Assembly: GCA_963797015.1 (NCBI GenBank)
Contig: CAWCNV010000001.1
Coordinates: 930,001 to 994,000, forward strand
Reading direction: 5' to 3'
Origin: JBBPZA01 sp963797015
Lineage (GTDB): Bacteria; Actinomycetota; Thermoleophilia; Solirubrobacterales; Solirubrobacteraceae
Length of the DNA: 64,000 nt
The first letter of the stretch is position 1, and every line of letters begins with the position of its first letter. Both the position numbers and the translations under genes were made by a program. Shown here one piece after another: positions 25,672-34,432 of this stretch. The notes below the pieces were generated by a model. It did not search any database and was not told the origin of the DNA. It was given only the letters and a program-made list of their open reading frames with translations.

Positions 25672-27126
25672 CTATGCGATCGTCGCCGCGCCGACCACCA
25701 GCTCGCCGTCCATCAGCACGGCGGCCTGTCCCGGCGCGGGCGCGAGCGCCGGCTCGTGCAGGCGCAGGCGAAGGCGCCCGTGGCGTCCCGCGCGCGGGGT
25801 CCCCGCGACGGCCGCCGGCACGGGCGCCGACCGGTAGCGCAGCTTGACGCGGTCGACGCGCGCCGCGTCGCGGTGCAGCACCACGTCGCGCACGGGGACC
25901 TCGTGCCGGGCGAGCTCCTCGCGTGGGCCCACCAGGACGCGATTGGAACGCGCGTCGGTCGCGAGCACGTACTGAGGGGGCCCGCCGCCGACTCCCAGAC
26001 CGCGGCGCTGGCCGACCGTGAAGTGGTGGTGGCCGCGGTGGCGGCCGAGTACGCGGCCGCCGCTGTCGACGAGCTCGCCGGGGCGGTCTCGCAGGCCTCC
26101 GTGACGGGCGAGGAACGCCGCCTTCCCCGTGCCCGCGAGGAAGCACAGGTCCTGGGACTCCGGGGCGCGCGCGACGGGGAGCCGGGCCTGCGCCGCGAGC
26201 TCCCGAACCTCGGGCTTGGTCAGCTCGCCCAGCGGGAAGCACAGGCTCGCCAGCGATGCGGGGCTCAGGCCGCCGAGCATGTAGCTCTGGTCCTTGGCCG
26301 GGTCGGCGGCGACCCGCAGCAGCGGGCCTTGGCCGTCGTCGTGCACGCGCGCGTAGTGGCCGGTGGCGAGCGCGCCGGCGCCGAGCCGCGCCGCCAGCTC
26401 GCGCATCGCGTCGATGCGCACGCCGCCGTTGCAGAGCACGCACGGGTTCGGCGTCTCGCCGCCGGCGTGGCCGTCCAGGAACGGCTGCACCACGCCGGCC
26501 CGGAACTGCTCTCTCAGGTCGAGCGTGAGGTGCGGGAGGCCCATCCGGTGCGCGAGCGCGCGGGCTGTGCGCACGGCGCTCGCCGAGCAGCAGCTGCGCT
26601 CGGGGTCGTTGTCGGCGTCGCGCCACAGCTCGAGCGTGACCCCCACCACCTCGGGCTGCGGCCCCTCGCCCGCCGGGTCCGCGCACAGCAGGGCGGCCAC
26701 GCTGCTGTCAACGCCGCCGCTCATCGCCACGAGGACGCGGCCCGGCCGCGACGAGAGCGCTCCGGTGCGGGCGGAGGCCGTGCCGATCGCGCGGGCAAGC
26801 GCGTCCGCCGCGAGCTCGGCGGCGTGGAGCTTGCCGGGGCTGAGACCACCCAGCTCGGAGGCGATCTGCGCGGTGCCGACGCGGGCGACGTCCAGGAGCG
26901 GCCGTGAGCGCGCGAGGGCGACCGCGGCGCTGCACGCGGCGGTCATGGTCCCGCAGCCCGTCGCCTCGAAGCCCGCCGCGGCGACGCGATCGAGCTCGAG
27001 CCCGACGCCGATGCGCGCGACGTCCCCGCAGCCGGCCCCGCCGGCGACGCCGACCGGGCCGCCGCGCGGCAGCCGGTCGCGGCCCTGCGGGCTGAGCAGG
27101 TGGTGCTCGAGGCGCTCGGCGTCCAT
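25672..27126 (-). CDS. mnmA: tRNA-specific 2-thiouridylase MnmA with N-terminal IscU/NifU-like domain
   Basis: MnmA adenylates and thiolates U34 in tRNA-Glu, -Gln and -Lys. Residues about 130-484 form MnmA: the P-loop VAMSGGVDSSVAALL, catalytic cysteine 229 in TPNPCVLCN, partner cysteine 328 in SQDLCFLAG and the HHHFTVGQRRGLGVG segment. Residues 1-115 resemble an Fe-S scaffold: CGDV with Cys33, GCG with Cys58, then IASELGGLSPGKLH, but the third scaffold cysteine position is Ala102. The ATG at 27,124-27,126 gives 484 residues. MnmA alone is usually about 360, so the N-terminal domain is extra. Its stop is 60 bp upstream of the ligase-like gene start. Confidence 0.9.
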   Translation of the reverse strand: MDAERLEHHLLSPQGRDRLPRGGPVGVAGGAGCGDVARIGVGLELDRVAAAGFEATGCGTMTAACSAAVALARSRPLLDVARVGTAQIASELGGLSPGKLHAAELAADALARAIGTASARTGALSSRPGRVLVAMSGGVDSSVAALLCADPAGEGPQPEVVGVTLELWRDADNDPERSCCSASAVRTARALAHRMGLPHLTLDLREQFRAGVVQPFLDGHAGGETPNPCVLCNGGVRIDAMRELAARLGAGALATGHYARVHDDGQGPLLRVAADPAKDQSYMLGGLSPASLASLCFPLGELTKPEVRELAAQARLPVARAPESQDLCFLAGTGKAAFLARHGGLRDRPGELVDSGGRVLGRHRGHHHFTVGQRRGLGVGGGPPQYVLATDARSNRVLVGPREELARHEVPVRDVVLHRDAARVDRVKLRYRSAPVPAAVAGTPRAGRHGRLRLRLHEPALAPAPGQAAVLMDGELVVGAATIA

Positions 27127-27167
27127 GGCGCCGAGTCTAGGCGCGGCGCGACACCGCGCCGCACGGC

Positions 27168-28514
27168 TCAGCGAGACGTGGAGCGGCGAGGGACGCTCAG
27201 CCGGCCGTTCGGGCGCAGGCCGGCGGCCGTGCCGAAGTCGTCGCGGGACAGCTGCGCGGCCACGAGCGCGCTCGCCTTGGTCGGATCGGGCTCGGGGACC
27301 CCCGGGCCGACCAGGCGCAGCGGCACCCAGCGACCGGCGGTCGGCACGCCGTCGCGGCGAAGCGTCACGCGGAAGATGCCGCTCAGCGACAGCGACCCGC
27401 CGCCCGGGAAGTTGTCCCAGCCGGCGAAGTTCCCCAGCGAGTAGGCGATCAGCCGCCCGCGGTAGCGCTCTACGCCGCGGATCACGTGCGGCCCGGAGCC
27501 GAGCACGAGGTCCGCGCCTGCATCGACCACCGCGTGGGCGAACCCGCGCGTGTCGCCGCGATCCTCGCCGAAGGCGAACTCCTCGCCCACCGGGGTGCGC
27601 ATCTGGTCCGCGCCCTCGGCGCCCGCGTGGACGAACACGACGACCACGTCGGCCCGGCGGCCCGCCGCCGCCACCAGCCGGCGCGCGCGGGGGATGTCGT
27701 TCAGGGACGCCGCCCACCGATAGGGGGCGAAGCCCACCAGCGCGATGCGGACGCCGCGCCGGCTGACGACGCGGATCTCGCCCGGCCGGCCGGTGAAGCG
27801 CACGCGCGCCGCGCGCAGGGCGGCGACGGTCTGCGCCTGGCCCTGCGGGCCGAAGTCGAAGCTGTGGTTGTTGGCCAGGTTCATGACGTCGAAGCCGGCC
27901 CAGCGCAGCGCGCGGCCGTTCTCGGGCGGGGCCTGGAAGGCGAAGCAGTTGGGCCCGCCTACGCCGCACTTGGAGCCTCCACCCACCGACAGCGTTCCCT
28001 CCAGGTTCCCGAGCGTGAGGTCCGGCGCCCGCAGCCACGGGCGCACGGCGGCGAACAGCGGCCGACCGCCGTCGGGCGGGAACCCGTAGCTCGACCCGGG
28101 CGTGATGTCGCCCACCCACGCGATCGAGATCCTGGTTGCCGCCGCGGCGGCCCCGGCCGCAGCCGGCGCGGCGACCCGGCTCTCTGCCCCCGACCGGCGA
28201 GCCCCGCGCGGCAGGGGATCGGAGCCCCGCGACTGAAGCCAGCTCGAGCCCACCACGCCCGCGACCACGACCGCGCCGACGGCGACGGCGCTGGCCGCCA
28301 TGAACCGCCCCGGACGAACGGTGCGGGGAGGCCGGAGCGACGGCGCTTCACGAAGCGGAACGAGTGGCGGAGGAGGCGGCGGGACAGCGGGCGCCGTCAC
28401 GGGCGCAGCAGTGACGCGCGGTGGTGGCACCGGGAGCGCGAGATTGGGCGCCGCTGACTGCGCCGCCAGCCTCGCGCGCGCGGCGTAGGTCGTCGGTTGC
28501 GTTAGCGGCTCCAC
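27168..28514 (-). CDS. CapA-family metallophosphatase, membrane anchored
   Basis: CapA/PgsA-like proteins act in capsule or poly-gamma-glutamate synthesis or export. The 448-residue protein has a proline-rich cytoplasmic head, one membrane helix (FMAASAVAVGAVVVAGVVG, about residues 71-89), then a phosphoesterase fold. Metal-site motifs are in order: VGDITPGSSYG, GNLEGTLS, NLANNHSFDFG, FVHAGAEG and GSGPHVIRGVERY ahead of IAYSLGNF. No pgsB/pgsC genes are adjacent, so a polymer other than PGA is possible. It ends the minus-strand pilus run after a 60-bp gap. Confidence 0.88.
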   Translation of the reverse strand: MEPLTQPTTYAARARLAAQSAAPNLALPVPPPRVTAAPVTAPAVPPPPPPLVPLREAPSLRPPRTVRPGRFMAASAVAVGAVVVAGVVGSSWLQSRGSDPLPRGARRSGAESRVAAPAAAGAAAAATRISIAWVGDITPGSSYGFPPDGGRPLFAAVRPWLRAPDLTLGNLEGTLSVGGGSKCGVGGPNCFAFQAPPENGRALRWAGFDVMNLANNHSFDFGPQGQAQTVAALRAARVRFTGRPGEIRVVSRRGVRIALVGFAPYRWAASLNDIPRARRLVAAAGRRADVVVVFVHAGAEGADQMRTPVGEEFAFGEDRGDTRGFAHAVVDAGADLVLGSGPHVIRGVERYRGRLIAYSLGNFAGWDNFPGGGSLSLSGIFRVTLRRDGVPTAGRWVPLRLVGPGVPEPDPTKASALVAAQLSRDDFGTAAGLRPNGRLSVPRRSTSR

Positions 28515-28574
28515 CTCGTCGACCCCCTCCCGGCGGGGAACGATTCGACGGAGGGCGCCGTTGGCCTCCCCCCG

Positions 28575-29426
28575 CTATCGCAGGCGGATCGCGCCCACCT
28601 CGAGCACGTACTGCGTCGTGCCCGAGACGGTGGCGACGTCCAGGGTGCGGGTCTGGCCGGCGCGCATCGTGAGGGTGCGGCACAGGTCGGGGCTCGGGGA
28701 GCAGACGCCGTCGCCGCCGGTTGCGGGGGTGACGCCGGCCGAGAGCAGGAAGCGAGCCTTCTCGCCCCCGCTGCGCCCCGCGACGAAGGTCAGCAGCGGC
28801 TCGTCGCCTGCGTTGACGACCGTGCCCGGCTCCACGGCCTTCAGCTTCCGCGCGTTCCCCACGGGTCCGAAGCGCACGTCCACGGTCCAGGTCGCGGCCG
28901 AGCTCGTCGGGGTCCGGTCGCTGCCGGCCTGCGCCGTGGTGCTGCTGCCGGCACCGGTGCGCCGGCCGTCCGCGGCGGCCCTGGTCGTTGCGGCGCTCCC
29001 GCTGCCGCTGCCGCCGCTGCTGCCGCTGCTCCCGTTACTGGTGCCGCCACCGCCGCTGCCAGAGGAGGAGTCACCGCTCGATCCGGAGGAGGCGGCGGAG
29101 CCGCTCGGAGCACCCGAGGAGCCGCCTGTCGGGGGCGTGGCGGTGCCGTCCCCCTGCTGGGCGGCCGAGCGCGACGAGAAGGGCTGGGCGAACGGGTCGC
29201 GCGCCGATCGCACGCGCAGCCGCGAGCGCTTCGGCTCCTGCCCGGTGACGGCCGCGGTGGGGTCCGAGCCGGCGCCGCGCGCGGCGCCGGCCGAGCCCGC
29301 GCCGGGTGCCGCGGGCGTGGACTTCACCACGACCGGGATGGCGATCAGCGCGAGCGCGAGCACGACCGCGACCGGCCACAGGCGCTTCTCGACGAGGTCG
29401 TGCGCGAGGTCGCGTAGGAACTTCAC
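28575..29426 (-). CDS. Pilus-locus membrane protein in the PilP position
   Basis: The 283-residue protein has a cytoplasmic N-terminus (MKFLRDLAHDLVEKRLWPV), one transmembrane helix, a long Ser/Gly-rich linker (residues about 95-150) and a C-terminal beta domain with two cysteines (GVCSPSPDLC). Its ATG overlaps the PilO-like stop (ATGA), so it is translated in the pilMNO series. It is not recognisably homologous to PilP and there is no secretin for it to contact. A role in pilus assembly is inferred from position only. Confidence 0.75.
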   Translation of the reverse strand: MKFLRDLAHDLVEKRLWPVAVVLALALIAIPVVVKSTPAAPGAGSAGAARGAGSDPTAAVTGQEPKRSRLRVRSARDPFAQPFSSRSAAQQGDGTATPPTGGSSGAPSGSAASSGSSGDSSSGSGGGGTSNGSSGSSGGSGSGSAATTRAAADGRRTGAGSSTTAQAGSDRTPTSSAATWTVDVRFGPVGNARKLKAVEPGTVVNAGDEPLLTFVAGRSGGEKARFLLSAGVTPATGGDGVCSPSPDLCRTLTMRAGQTRTLDVATVSGTTQYVLEVGAIRLR

Positions 29427-30364
29427 GGGCCGGTGGTCCCAGTGCTCGTGGCGGCCGGTCCCTGGGGCGTCGCGCCGCCGGACAGGCCCTGGTCTTCAGG
29501 CACCAGATAGGCGCGCGCGGCGATCGTCGCCTTGATGCCGGGAAAGCCGCCGTCGCCCGGCTGGAGGTTCAACCCGTCGATGGTGAGCAGCCGGCCCGTC
29601 ACCGACAGGGCGGTGTTGCGCTCGACGACGAAGCGGTCGAGCTTGCGGAGAAAGCCGGAGAGCTTGAAGAAGCTGCCCTCGAAGACGAACGAGAACGGCA
29701 TGGTCGGGAAACCCGCGGAGCCGATCGCAGCGCCGGGCGGGAGCGCGGCCGCCGCCGCCTCGGTCGCCGGCGCGGACCCCGCGGCGCTTCCCGAGGGCGA
29801 AGCGCCCGGGGATGCCGGGGCGGTGGTCGCGGCGCCGCTCGACGCCGAGCCCGACCCCGCCGGACCCGAACCCGAGCTGGAGCCGCTCGACCCCGAACCC
29901 GACCCACTCGATCCCGAGCCGGAGCCACTCGAACCTGAACCGGACCCGCTCGACCCCGAACCCGACCCGCTCGAACCCGGACCCGAGGCCGAGCTCGAGC
30001 TGCCCGCCGCCGGCGACGGCGACGACCCAGCCGCGTCCTGCGCCAGGCTGAACTTCCGGAAGTCGACGCCCGTCGCGCCCGCGGCGCTGTCGAGCTGGTA
30101 GACGAGCGACGGCACGTCGTCGTTGTCCGGGACGGCCTTGCCCAGCCGCACGACCGTGGCGTAGTCGGACGCGAAGCGCTGCTGGGCGGTTCGGCTCGCG
30201 GTCACCTGGGCGCGTGCGGTGTCGAGGCGCTGACGCTGCGCGGCGACCGCGCCGCCGAGCTTGGCGGCCTCCTTGCGCTTCGGGCCGAGCGCGAAGATCC
30301 ACAGCAGGGCGGCGACGCCCACAGCCAGCACGCAGCCGACCACGATGCGGTCGCGGCGCGTCAT
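29423..30364 (-). CDS. pilO: PilO-like type IV pilus inner-membrane protein
   Basis: The 313-residue protein has a short cytoplasmic head, one membrane helix (VVGCVLAVGVAALLWIFAL), a coiled coil (about residues 35-75) and a C-terminal ferredoxin-like PilO domain (FEGSFFKLSGFLRKLDRF). Between them lies an insert of SGSGS-type low complexity (about residues 110-205). PilO pairs with PilN to build the alignment subcomplex. Its ATG overlaps the pilN stop (ATGA). Confidence 0.85.
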   Translation of the reverse strand: MTRRDRIVVGCVLAVGVAALLWIFALGPKRKEAAKLGGAVAAQRQRLDTARAQVTASRTAQQRFASDYATVVRLGKAVPDNDDVPSLVYQLDSAAGATGVDFRKFSLAQDAAGSSPSPAAGSSSSASGPGSSGSGSGSSGSGSGSSGSGSGSSGSGSGSSGSSSGSGPAGSGSASSGAATTAPASPGASPSGSAAGSAPATEAAAAALPPGAAIGSAGFPTMPFSFVFEGSFFKLSGFLRKLDRFVVERNTALSVTGRLLTIDGLNLQPGDGGFPGIKATIAARAYLVPEDQGLSGGATPQGPAATSTGTTGP

Positions 30365-31155
30365 CCGGCGGCCCCACTGGTCGTGGACGTTCCGGCCGGC
30401 TGGCCACCCTGGCTCGGCGCTCCCGCACCCGCCGCGGGAGAACCGCCGGAGGGCGCGACTCCCGCGCTTTCGGCGGCGGAGTCAAGGCCCGTGGCGGCGA
30501 AGAACGCGAGGATGTCGAACTTGGGGATGTCGCTGCGCCCGCCGCGGCAGTCGTCCGCCCCCGTGGCGCTCGCGCCGGCCGACGACGCGGGGCCGCTGTC
30601 GCCCTTCTCCGAGGTTGCGAGCGTCACGCGCTGCACGCCATCGATCAGCCGCAGCCGCGCCATCGTGCGGGCGACCTGGCTCTGGTCGCGGGTGCAGCCC
30701 ACGACCTCGAGCGCGGGCGCCTGGACCGTGCCGCGCAGGGTCGACGCGTCACCCCCGCCCGCGTCCTCGAGCTCGGTGTCGGGCGCCACGGTCCCCTGAA
30801 GGGAGCTCAGCCAGACGTCCGGGGGCAGGACCATCGCGACCTTGCGCATCACCGGCCCCCAGTCGAAGCGGCTCGCGGCCAGCGAGCGCGCGGTCTGGTA
30901 GCGGGACTCGCGCAGCGCGGCGAACCGGCGGTAGGGCTCGAGCTCGCCGGCCTCGCGCTCGGCGACGGCCGTCTGTGCCCGCAGATCGCTCAGCTCAGCC
31001 TTGCGCGCGCCGACCTGATTGGAGGTGAGCGTCCAGACGAGCAGCAGCGCGACGGTCAGCCCCAACGCGGCCAGCGCGCCGTAGACGGCGACGCCGGTGC
31101 GCGACTGGCTCGCGCCGCGGCGCTGGTCCTCGGGGACGAGGTTGATCGCCTTCAC
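30361..31155 (-). CDS. pilN: PilN-like type IV pilus inner-membrane protein
   Basis: The protein opens with the family motif MKAINLVPEDQR, the cytoplasmic segment by which PilN docks in a groove of PilM. It has one helix (AVYGALAALGLTVALLLVW), a short coiled coil and a ferredoxin-like domain (WLSSLQGTV, later DGVQRVTLATSEKG). The 264 residues end in a Ser/Gly/Ala-rich tail. The start overlaps the pilM stop (ATGA), and its own stop overlaps the pilO start. Confidence 0.9.
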   Translation of the reverse strand: MKAINLVPEDQRRGASQSRTGVAVYGALAALGLTVALLLVWTLTSNQVGARKAELSDLRAQTAVAEREAGELEPYRRFAALRESRYQTARSLAASRFDWGPVMRKVAMVLPPDVWLSSLQGTVAPDTELEDAGGGDASTLRGTVQAPALEVVGCTRDQSQVARTMARLRLIDGVQRVTLATSEKGDSGPASSAGASATGADDCRGGRSDIPKFDILAFFAATGLDSAAESAGVAPSGGSPAAGAGAPSQGGQPAGTSTTSGAAG

Positions 31156-32213
31156 GACGCCACCTCCGCGACCGCGAGGCCGGCCGCGACGGCGACGCTT
31201 GCCGCGTCGACCTCGCCGAGCGCGCCGGGACGGGCCTCGGGCACGACGCCCGCTCGCACCGGCAAGCCCACCAGCGAAGACAGCTCGTCGAGGAAGCCGT
31301 CGACCCCGACCGCGGCGCCGCAGAGGACCGCGCTCTCGACGCGGACGGCGCCCTCCTGGGCGGCGAAGAAGTCCAGCGTGTTGCGCGCCTCGTCGGCGAT
31401 ACGCCGCACGCCTTCGGCGAGCACGCCGCGTGCCTCGGCAACGATCTCCCCGTCACCCTCCACGTCCTCCAACGCCCGAACCAGGCCCACGTGCCCGAGC
31501 CACATGCGCGAGTGCTCGAGCGTCAGGCCGCGGCGCTCGGCCAGCTCGCCCGCCATGCCCTCGAAGCCGCCGAGGATCACGCGCGTGAACTGGCAGCTGG
31601 TGCCCTGGGCGACGGCGATGTTGGTCAGCCCGCCGACGTTCATGTAGAGGACCGCAGCCTCCGGTGCCACGTCCGGCACGCGCAGGGCGCGGATCATGGC
31701 GAAGGCCGAGAGGTCGATGCCCGCGAGCCGCAGGCCGGCGTCGCGCGCGGCGGCGACCAGCTTCTCCACCATCTCGCGGCGGGCCGCGACCAGGACCACG
31801 CGCGTCTTGGGCCCCTCAGCGGTGGCGGCCGGCCCCAGGCTCTGGAAGTCGAGCACGGCCTGCTCGAGCGGCATGGGCAGGTGCTCCTGCGCCTGGAAGC
31901 GGACCGCCGCCTCGAGGTCCTTGCCGACGAGGGGCGGCATGTCGATCGTGCGCACGACGATCCGCTGGTTCGCTACGCCGATGCGGACCCGCTTCGGCAG
32001 CTTCTCGTTGCGGAAGAAGGTCCTCAACTCGCTTGCCAGGGCACCCACGTCCGTGACCTCGCCATCCTGCACCAGGCCCTCGGCCAGCGGCGCGACGGCC
32101 GCTCTCTCGACCGCCACGCCGCCTTGCACGCGCGCTTCGACCGCCGCGAGGCGGCTGGGCTCGATGTCGAGCCCGACGACGCTCCTGCTCCTCGATGCGC
32201 CGGCCATGGTCAT
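31152..32213 (-). CDS. pilM: Type IV pilus assembly ATPase-fold protein PilM
   Basis: PilM is a cytoplasmic actin-fold protein that binds PilN and links to the motors. The 353 residues include SRSVVGLDIEPSRLAAVEAR at the start, KLPKRVRIGVANQRIVVRTI and the second actin-like subdomain with VLYMNVGGLTNIAVAQG. The start is at 32,211-32,213, overlapping the pilD stop (ATGA). A second ATG lies two codons in. The long in-frame extension upstream is a pilD shadow. Confidence 0.92.
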   Translation of the reverse strand: MTMAGASRSRSVVGLDIEPSRLAAVEARVQGGVAVERAAVAPLAEGLVQDGEVTDVGALASELRTFFRNEKLPKRVRIGVANQRIVVRTIDMPPLVGKDLEAAVRFQAQEHLPMPLEQAVLDFQSLGPAATAEGPKTRVVLVAARREMVEKLVAAARDAGLRLAGIDLSAFAMIRALRVPDVAPEAAVLYMNVGGLTNIAVAQGTSCQFTRVILGGFEGMAGELAERRGLTLEHSRMWLGHVGLVRALEDVEGDGEIVAEARGVLAEGVRRIADEARNTLDFFAAQEGAVRVESAVLCGAAVGVDGFLDELSSLVGLPVRAGVVPEARPGALGEVDAASVAVAAGLAVAEVAS

Positions 32214-32968
32214 ACGACGGTGTGCAGGTACCAGTCGACGATCGGCCCGCCGGCGAACATCGCGACCAGGCCGCCCAGCGCCAGGAACGGCCCGAACGGG
32301 ACCGCCGTCTTGCGCGCCCCGGCGATGCCGCGGCGATACACGATCACCGCTCCGACGGCGACTCCGAGGACCAGCGCCGCGAGTACGGCCGGCGCGACGC
32401 CGCGCCCGAGGTAGAGCCCCATCGTCGCGGCCAGCTTCACGTCGCCCATGCCCATGCCGCGCGGGTGGGCGAGCGCCGCCAGCAGGAAGAAGGACCCAGC
32501 GGCCGCGCCGGCGAGCAGGTGCTCGGGCAGCGCGCCCGGGTCGAGGACGGCGAGCAGCACGACGGCCACGAGCGCCGCCGGAGCGAGGATCGCGTTGGGG
32601 ATGATCCGGCGCTCGAGGTCGATGAGCGCCACCGGGACGAGCATCGTCACGAAGGCCAGGCCCAGCCACACGTTGCCGTCGATGCCCCCGGAGAGCACGA
32701 CGGCCACGTACAGGGCGGCGGTGAGCGCCTCGACGAGCGGGTAGCGTGCGGCGATCGGCTCACCGCAGCTCCGGCAGCGGCCGCGCAGCGCGAACCACGA
32801 CAGCACGGGGACGTTGTCCAAGGGCTTGATCGGCGTCGCGCAGCCCGGGCACCGGGAGCGCGGCGCGACGAGCGACTCGCCCCGCGGCAGGCGGTGCGCG
32901 ACGACGTTGAGGAACGACCCCAGGACGAGACCGGCGGCGGCGGGAAACAGCATCAGGGCGATGGGCAT
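32210..32968 (-). CDS. pilD: Prepilin peptidase / N-methyltransferase
   Basis: It cleaves prepilin leaders and N-methylates the new first residue. The 252-residue membrane protein has the methylase domain with the zinc-type cysteine pairs CPGCATPIKPLDNVP and CRSCGEPI, then the A24 domain with catalytic Asp residues in VALIDLERRIIPN and MGMGDVKLAATMGLYLGR. It sits between the minor pilins and pilM in the pilus locus, and is the natural partner for the four prepilins here. Confidence 0.95.
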   Translation of the reverse strand: MPIALMLFPAAAGLVLGSFLNVVAHRLPRGESLVAPRSRCPGCATPIKPLDNVPVLSWFALRGRCRSCGEPIAARYPLVEALTAALYVAVVLSGGIDGNVWLGLAFVTMLVPVALIDLERRIIPNAILAPAALVAVVLLAVLDPGALPEHLLAGAAAGSFFLLAALAHPRGMGMGDVKLAATMGLYLGRGVAPAVLAALVLGVAVGAVIVYRRGIAGARKTAVPFGPFLALGGLVAMFAGGPIVDWYLHTVV

Positions 32969-32986
32969 GGGGTCATCGGCCTCCTC

Positions 32987-34432
32987 TCAGCACTGGGTCG
33001 CCGGGGCGGTGCCCGCGGGGATGGTCGGGGAGCACTCGCGGTAGTCGTCCGAGCGCTGGAACAGCGGGAACAGCGTGTTCGCCTTCAGGTCGTCGACGTC
33101 GGACGTCCAGGTCAGGGCGGTGTTGTTCGCGAACGTGACCTGCTTGGCGGCGATCGCGCCCTTGATCTTCACGTTGTTGGCCAGGTTCACGGTTGAGTTC
33201 GGCGCGTAGACCACGACCGGCGTCTGCACGCTGGGGTTGTTCCCGAGGTTGATCTGCGTGGCGATCGTCGAGCTGCCCGCGACGTAGATCTGGAGCTGGG
33301 TCGGCGCGGCTCCGGGCGGCGTCTCGACCTGGACGCCGTTGGCGAGGTCGACCACGGCGCCGCCGGTCCCGCCACAGCTCTCGGGCTTGTCGATGAAGAT
33401 CCGGACGGCGCCGGCGGTCTTCGGCGTGATCTTGAGCGTCGAGTTGTTGCTCATCGTCAGCCGGCAGAAGCTGTAGAGGTTCCCGCCGAGCGTCACCCAG
33501 CCGCTGTTGGTGATCGAGAGCGTGCGCGCCGCGAGATTCCACGAGTACCAGTTCGTCTTCGGGGTGCACGAGTCGCCGAGCAGCCCTCCCGTCGGAGCCC
33601 CCAGCCCCGTGGGGTTGCAGATGCGCCAGTTGTCGTTGACGAGCGCGCTCGTGCCCTGGTCGACCGGCGAGAGGGTCACCGGATCGGACGACGGGTTCCG
33701 GCTTCCGCACACGGTCGAGCTGTTGACGGTCGTCACCGTCCGGCCTGGACCCGGGGTCGCGTTCCCGGGCGCGGCGCCGCTCGGGTCCGAGCAGATCGTC
33801 GCGCTGTTGGAGAGCGAGATGTTGCCGTTGGACTTCACGTTGCCGTAGACCGCGGAGCTGTTGGCCATCGGGAGGTCGAGCAGCGAGACCAGCCCCGCGT
33901 TCTGGAACAGCGGCGAGCCGGTGTCGGCCTGGACCTTCATCGCCACCCGGCGGGTCACGCCGTCGACCGTCCCCTGCGAGACGACCGTGCGCTTGAAGAT
34001 GCCGTCGGGCGGGTTCGGGCACGTCACCAACGTCGCTGGCACGCACAGCGTCTGAACCCAGTAGGTGTAGCTCGCGCCTCCGCCCAGGTTCTCGCTCACC
34101 GGCGGGCACCACTGCTCCCCACCGAGGATCGTGTACGGGACCAGCGCCAGGACGGCCCCCACCGGCGACACGCACGGCGCCGCGGCGCGCGTCACGTCGA
34201 ACTTGTTCATCCGGTAGACGGCGGCGTCGAGGCCGGCGTCGGCGGCCTGGATCGCGCGCTTGACGCGGCGGTCCTGGTTCGCGCCGCTGGTCGCGATCCC
34301 GGACTGGGCGACCGCGACCCCCATCAGCACGATGGCGACTGCGAGCAGGATGATCACGATGGGCAGCGCCATCCCGGCCTCGTCGGCGACGGGGCGCGGC
34401 AGGCGGCGGTTGACGATCGTCGAGCCGGTCAC
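32987..34432 (-). CDS. Minor-pilin-like protein (PilX position) with large extracellular domain
   Basis: The 481-residue protein starts with VTGSTIVNRRLPRPVADEAG then a hydrophobic stretch (MALPIVIILLAVAIVLMGVA) like a prepilin helix. A large ectodomain follows, rich in Asn, Thr, Ser and paired cysteines. Its later part contains repeated short SNGNISLSNSA- and NLANNVKIKG-type strands, as in right-handed beta-helix or polymer-binding domains. Start GTG at 34,430-34,432 overlaps the PilV-like stop (GTGA). A role as a tip or adhesive minor pilin is inferred from order and size. Confidence 0.8.
   Translation of the reverse strand: MTGSTIVNRRLPRPVADEAGMALPIVIILLAVAIVLMGVAVAQSGIATSGANQDRRVKRAIQAADAGLDAAVYRMNKFDVTRAAAPCVSPVGAVLALVPYTILGGEQWCPPVSENLGGGASYTYWVQTLCVPATLVTCPNPPDGIFKRTVVSQGTVDGVTRRVAMKVQADTGSPLFQNAGLVSLLDLPMANSSAVYGNVKSNGNISLSNSATICSDPSGAAPGNATPGPGRTVTTVNSSTVCGSRNPSSDPVTLSPVDQGTSALVNDNWRICNPTGLGAPTGGLLGDSCTPKTNWYSWNLAARTLSITNSGWVTLGGNLYSFCRLTMSNNSTLKITPKTAGAVRIFIDKPESCGGTGGAVVDLANGVQVETPPGAAPTQLQIYVAGSSTIATQINLGNNPSVQTPVVVYAPNSTVNLANNVKIKGAIAAKQVTFANNTALTWTSDVDDLKANTLFPLFQRSDDYRECSPTIPAGTAPATQC

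Noticed and set aside
25672..28119. An 815-residue open frame extending mnmA far upstream.
   Set aside because: The upstream part is Arg/Gly/Ala-rich shadow of capA. The ATG at 27,126 starts the IscU-like domain naturally.
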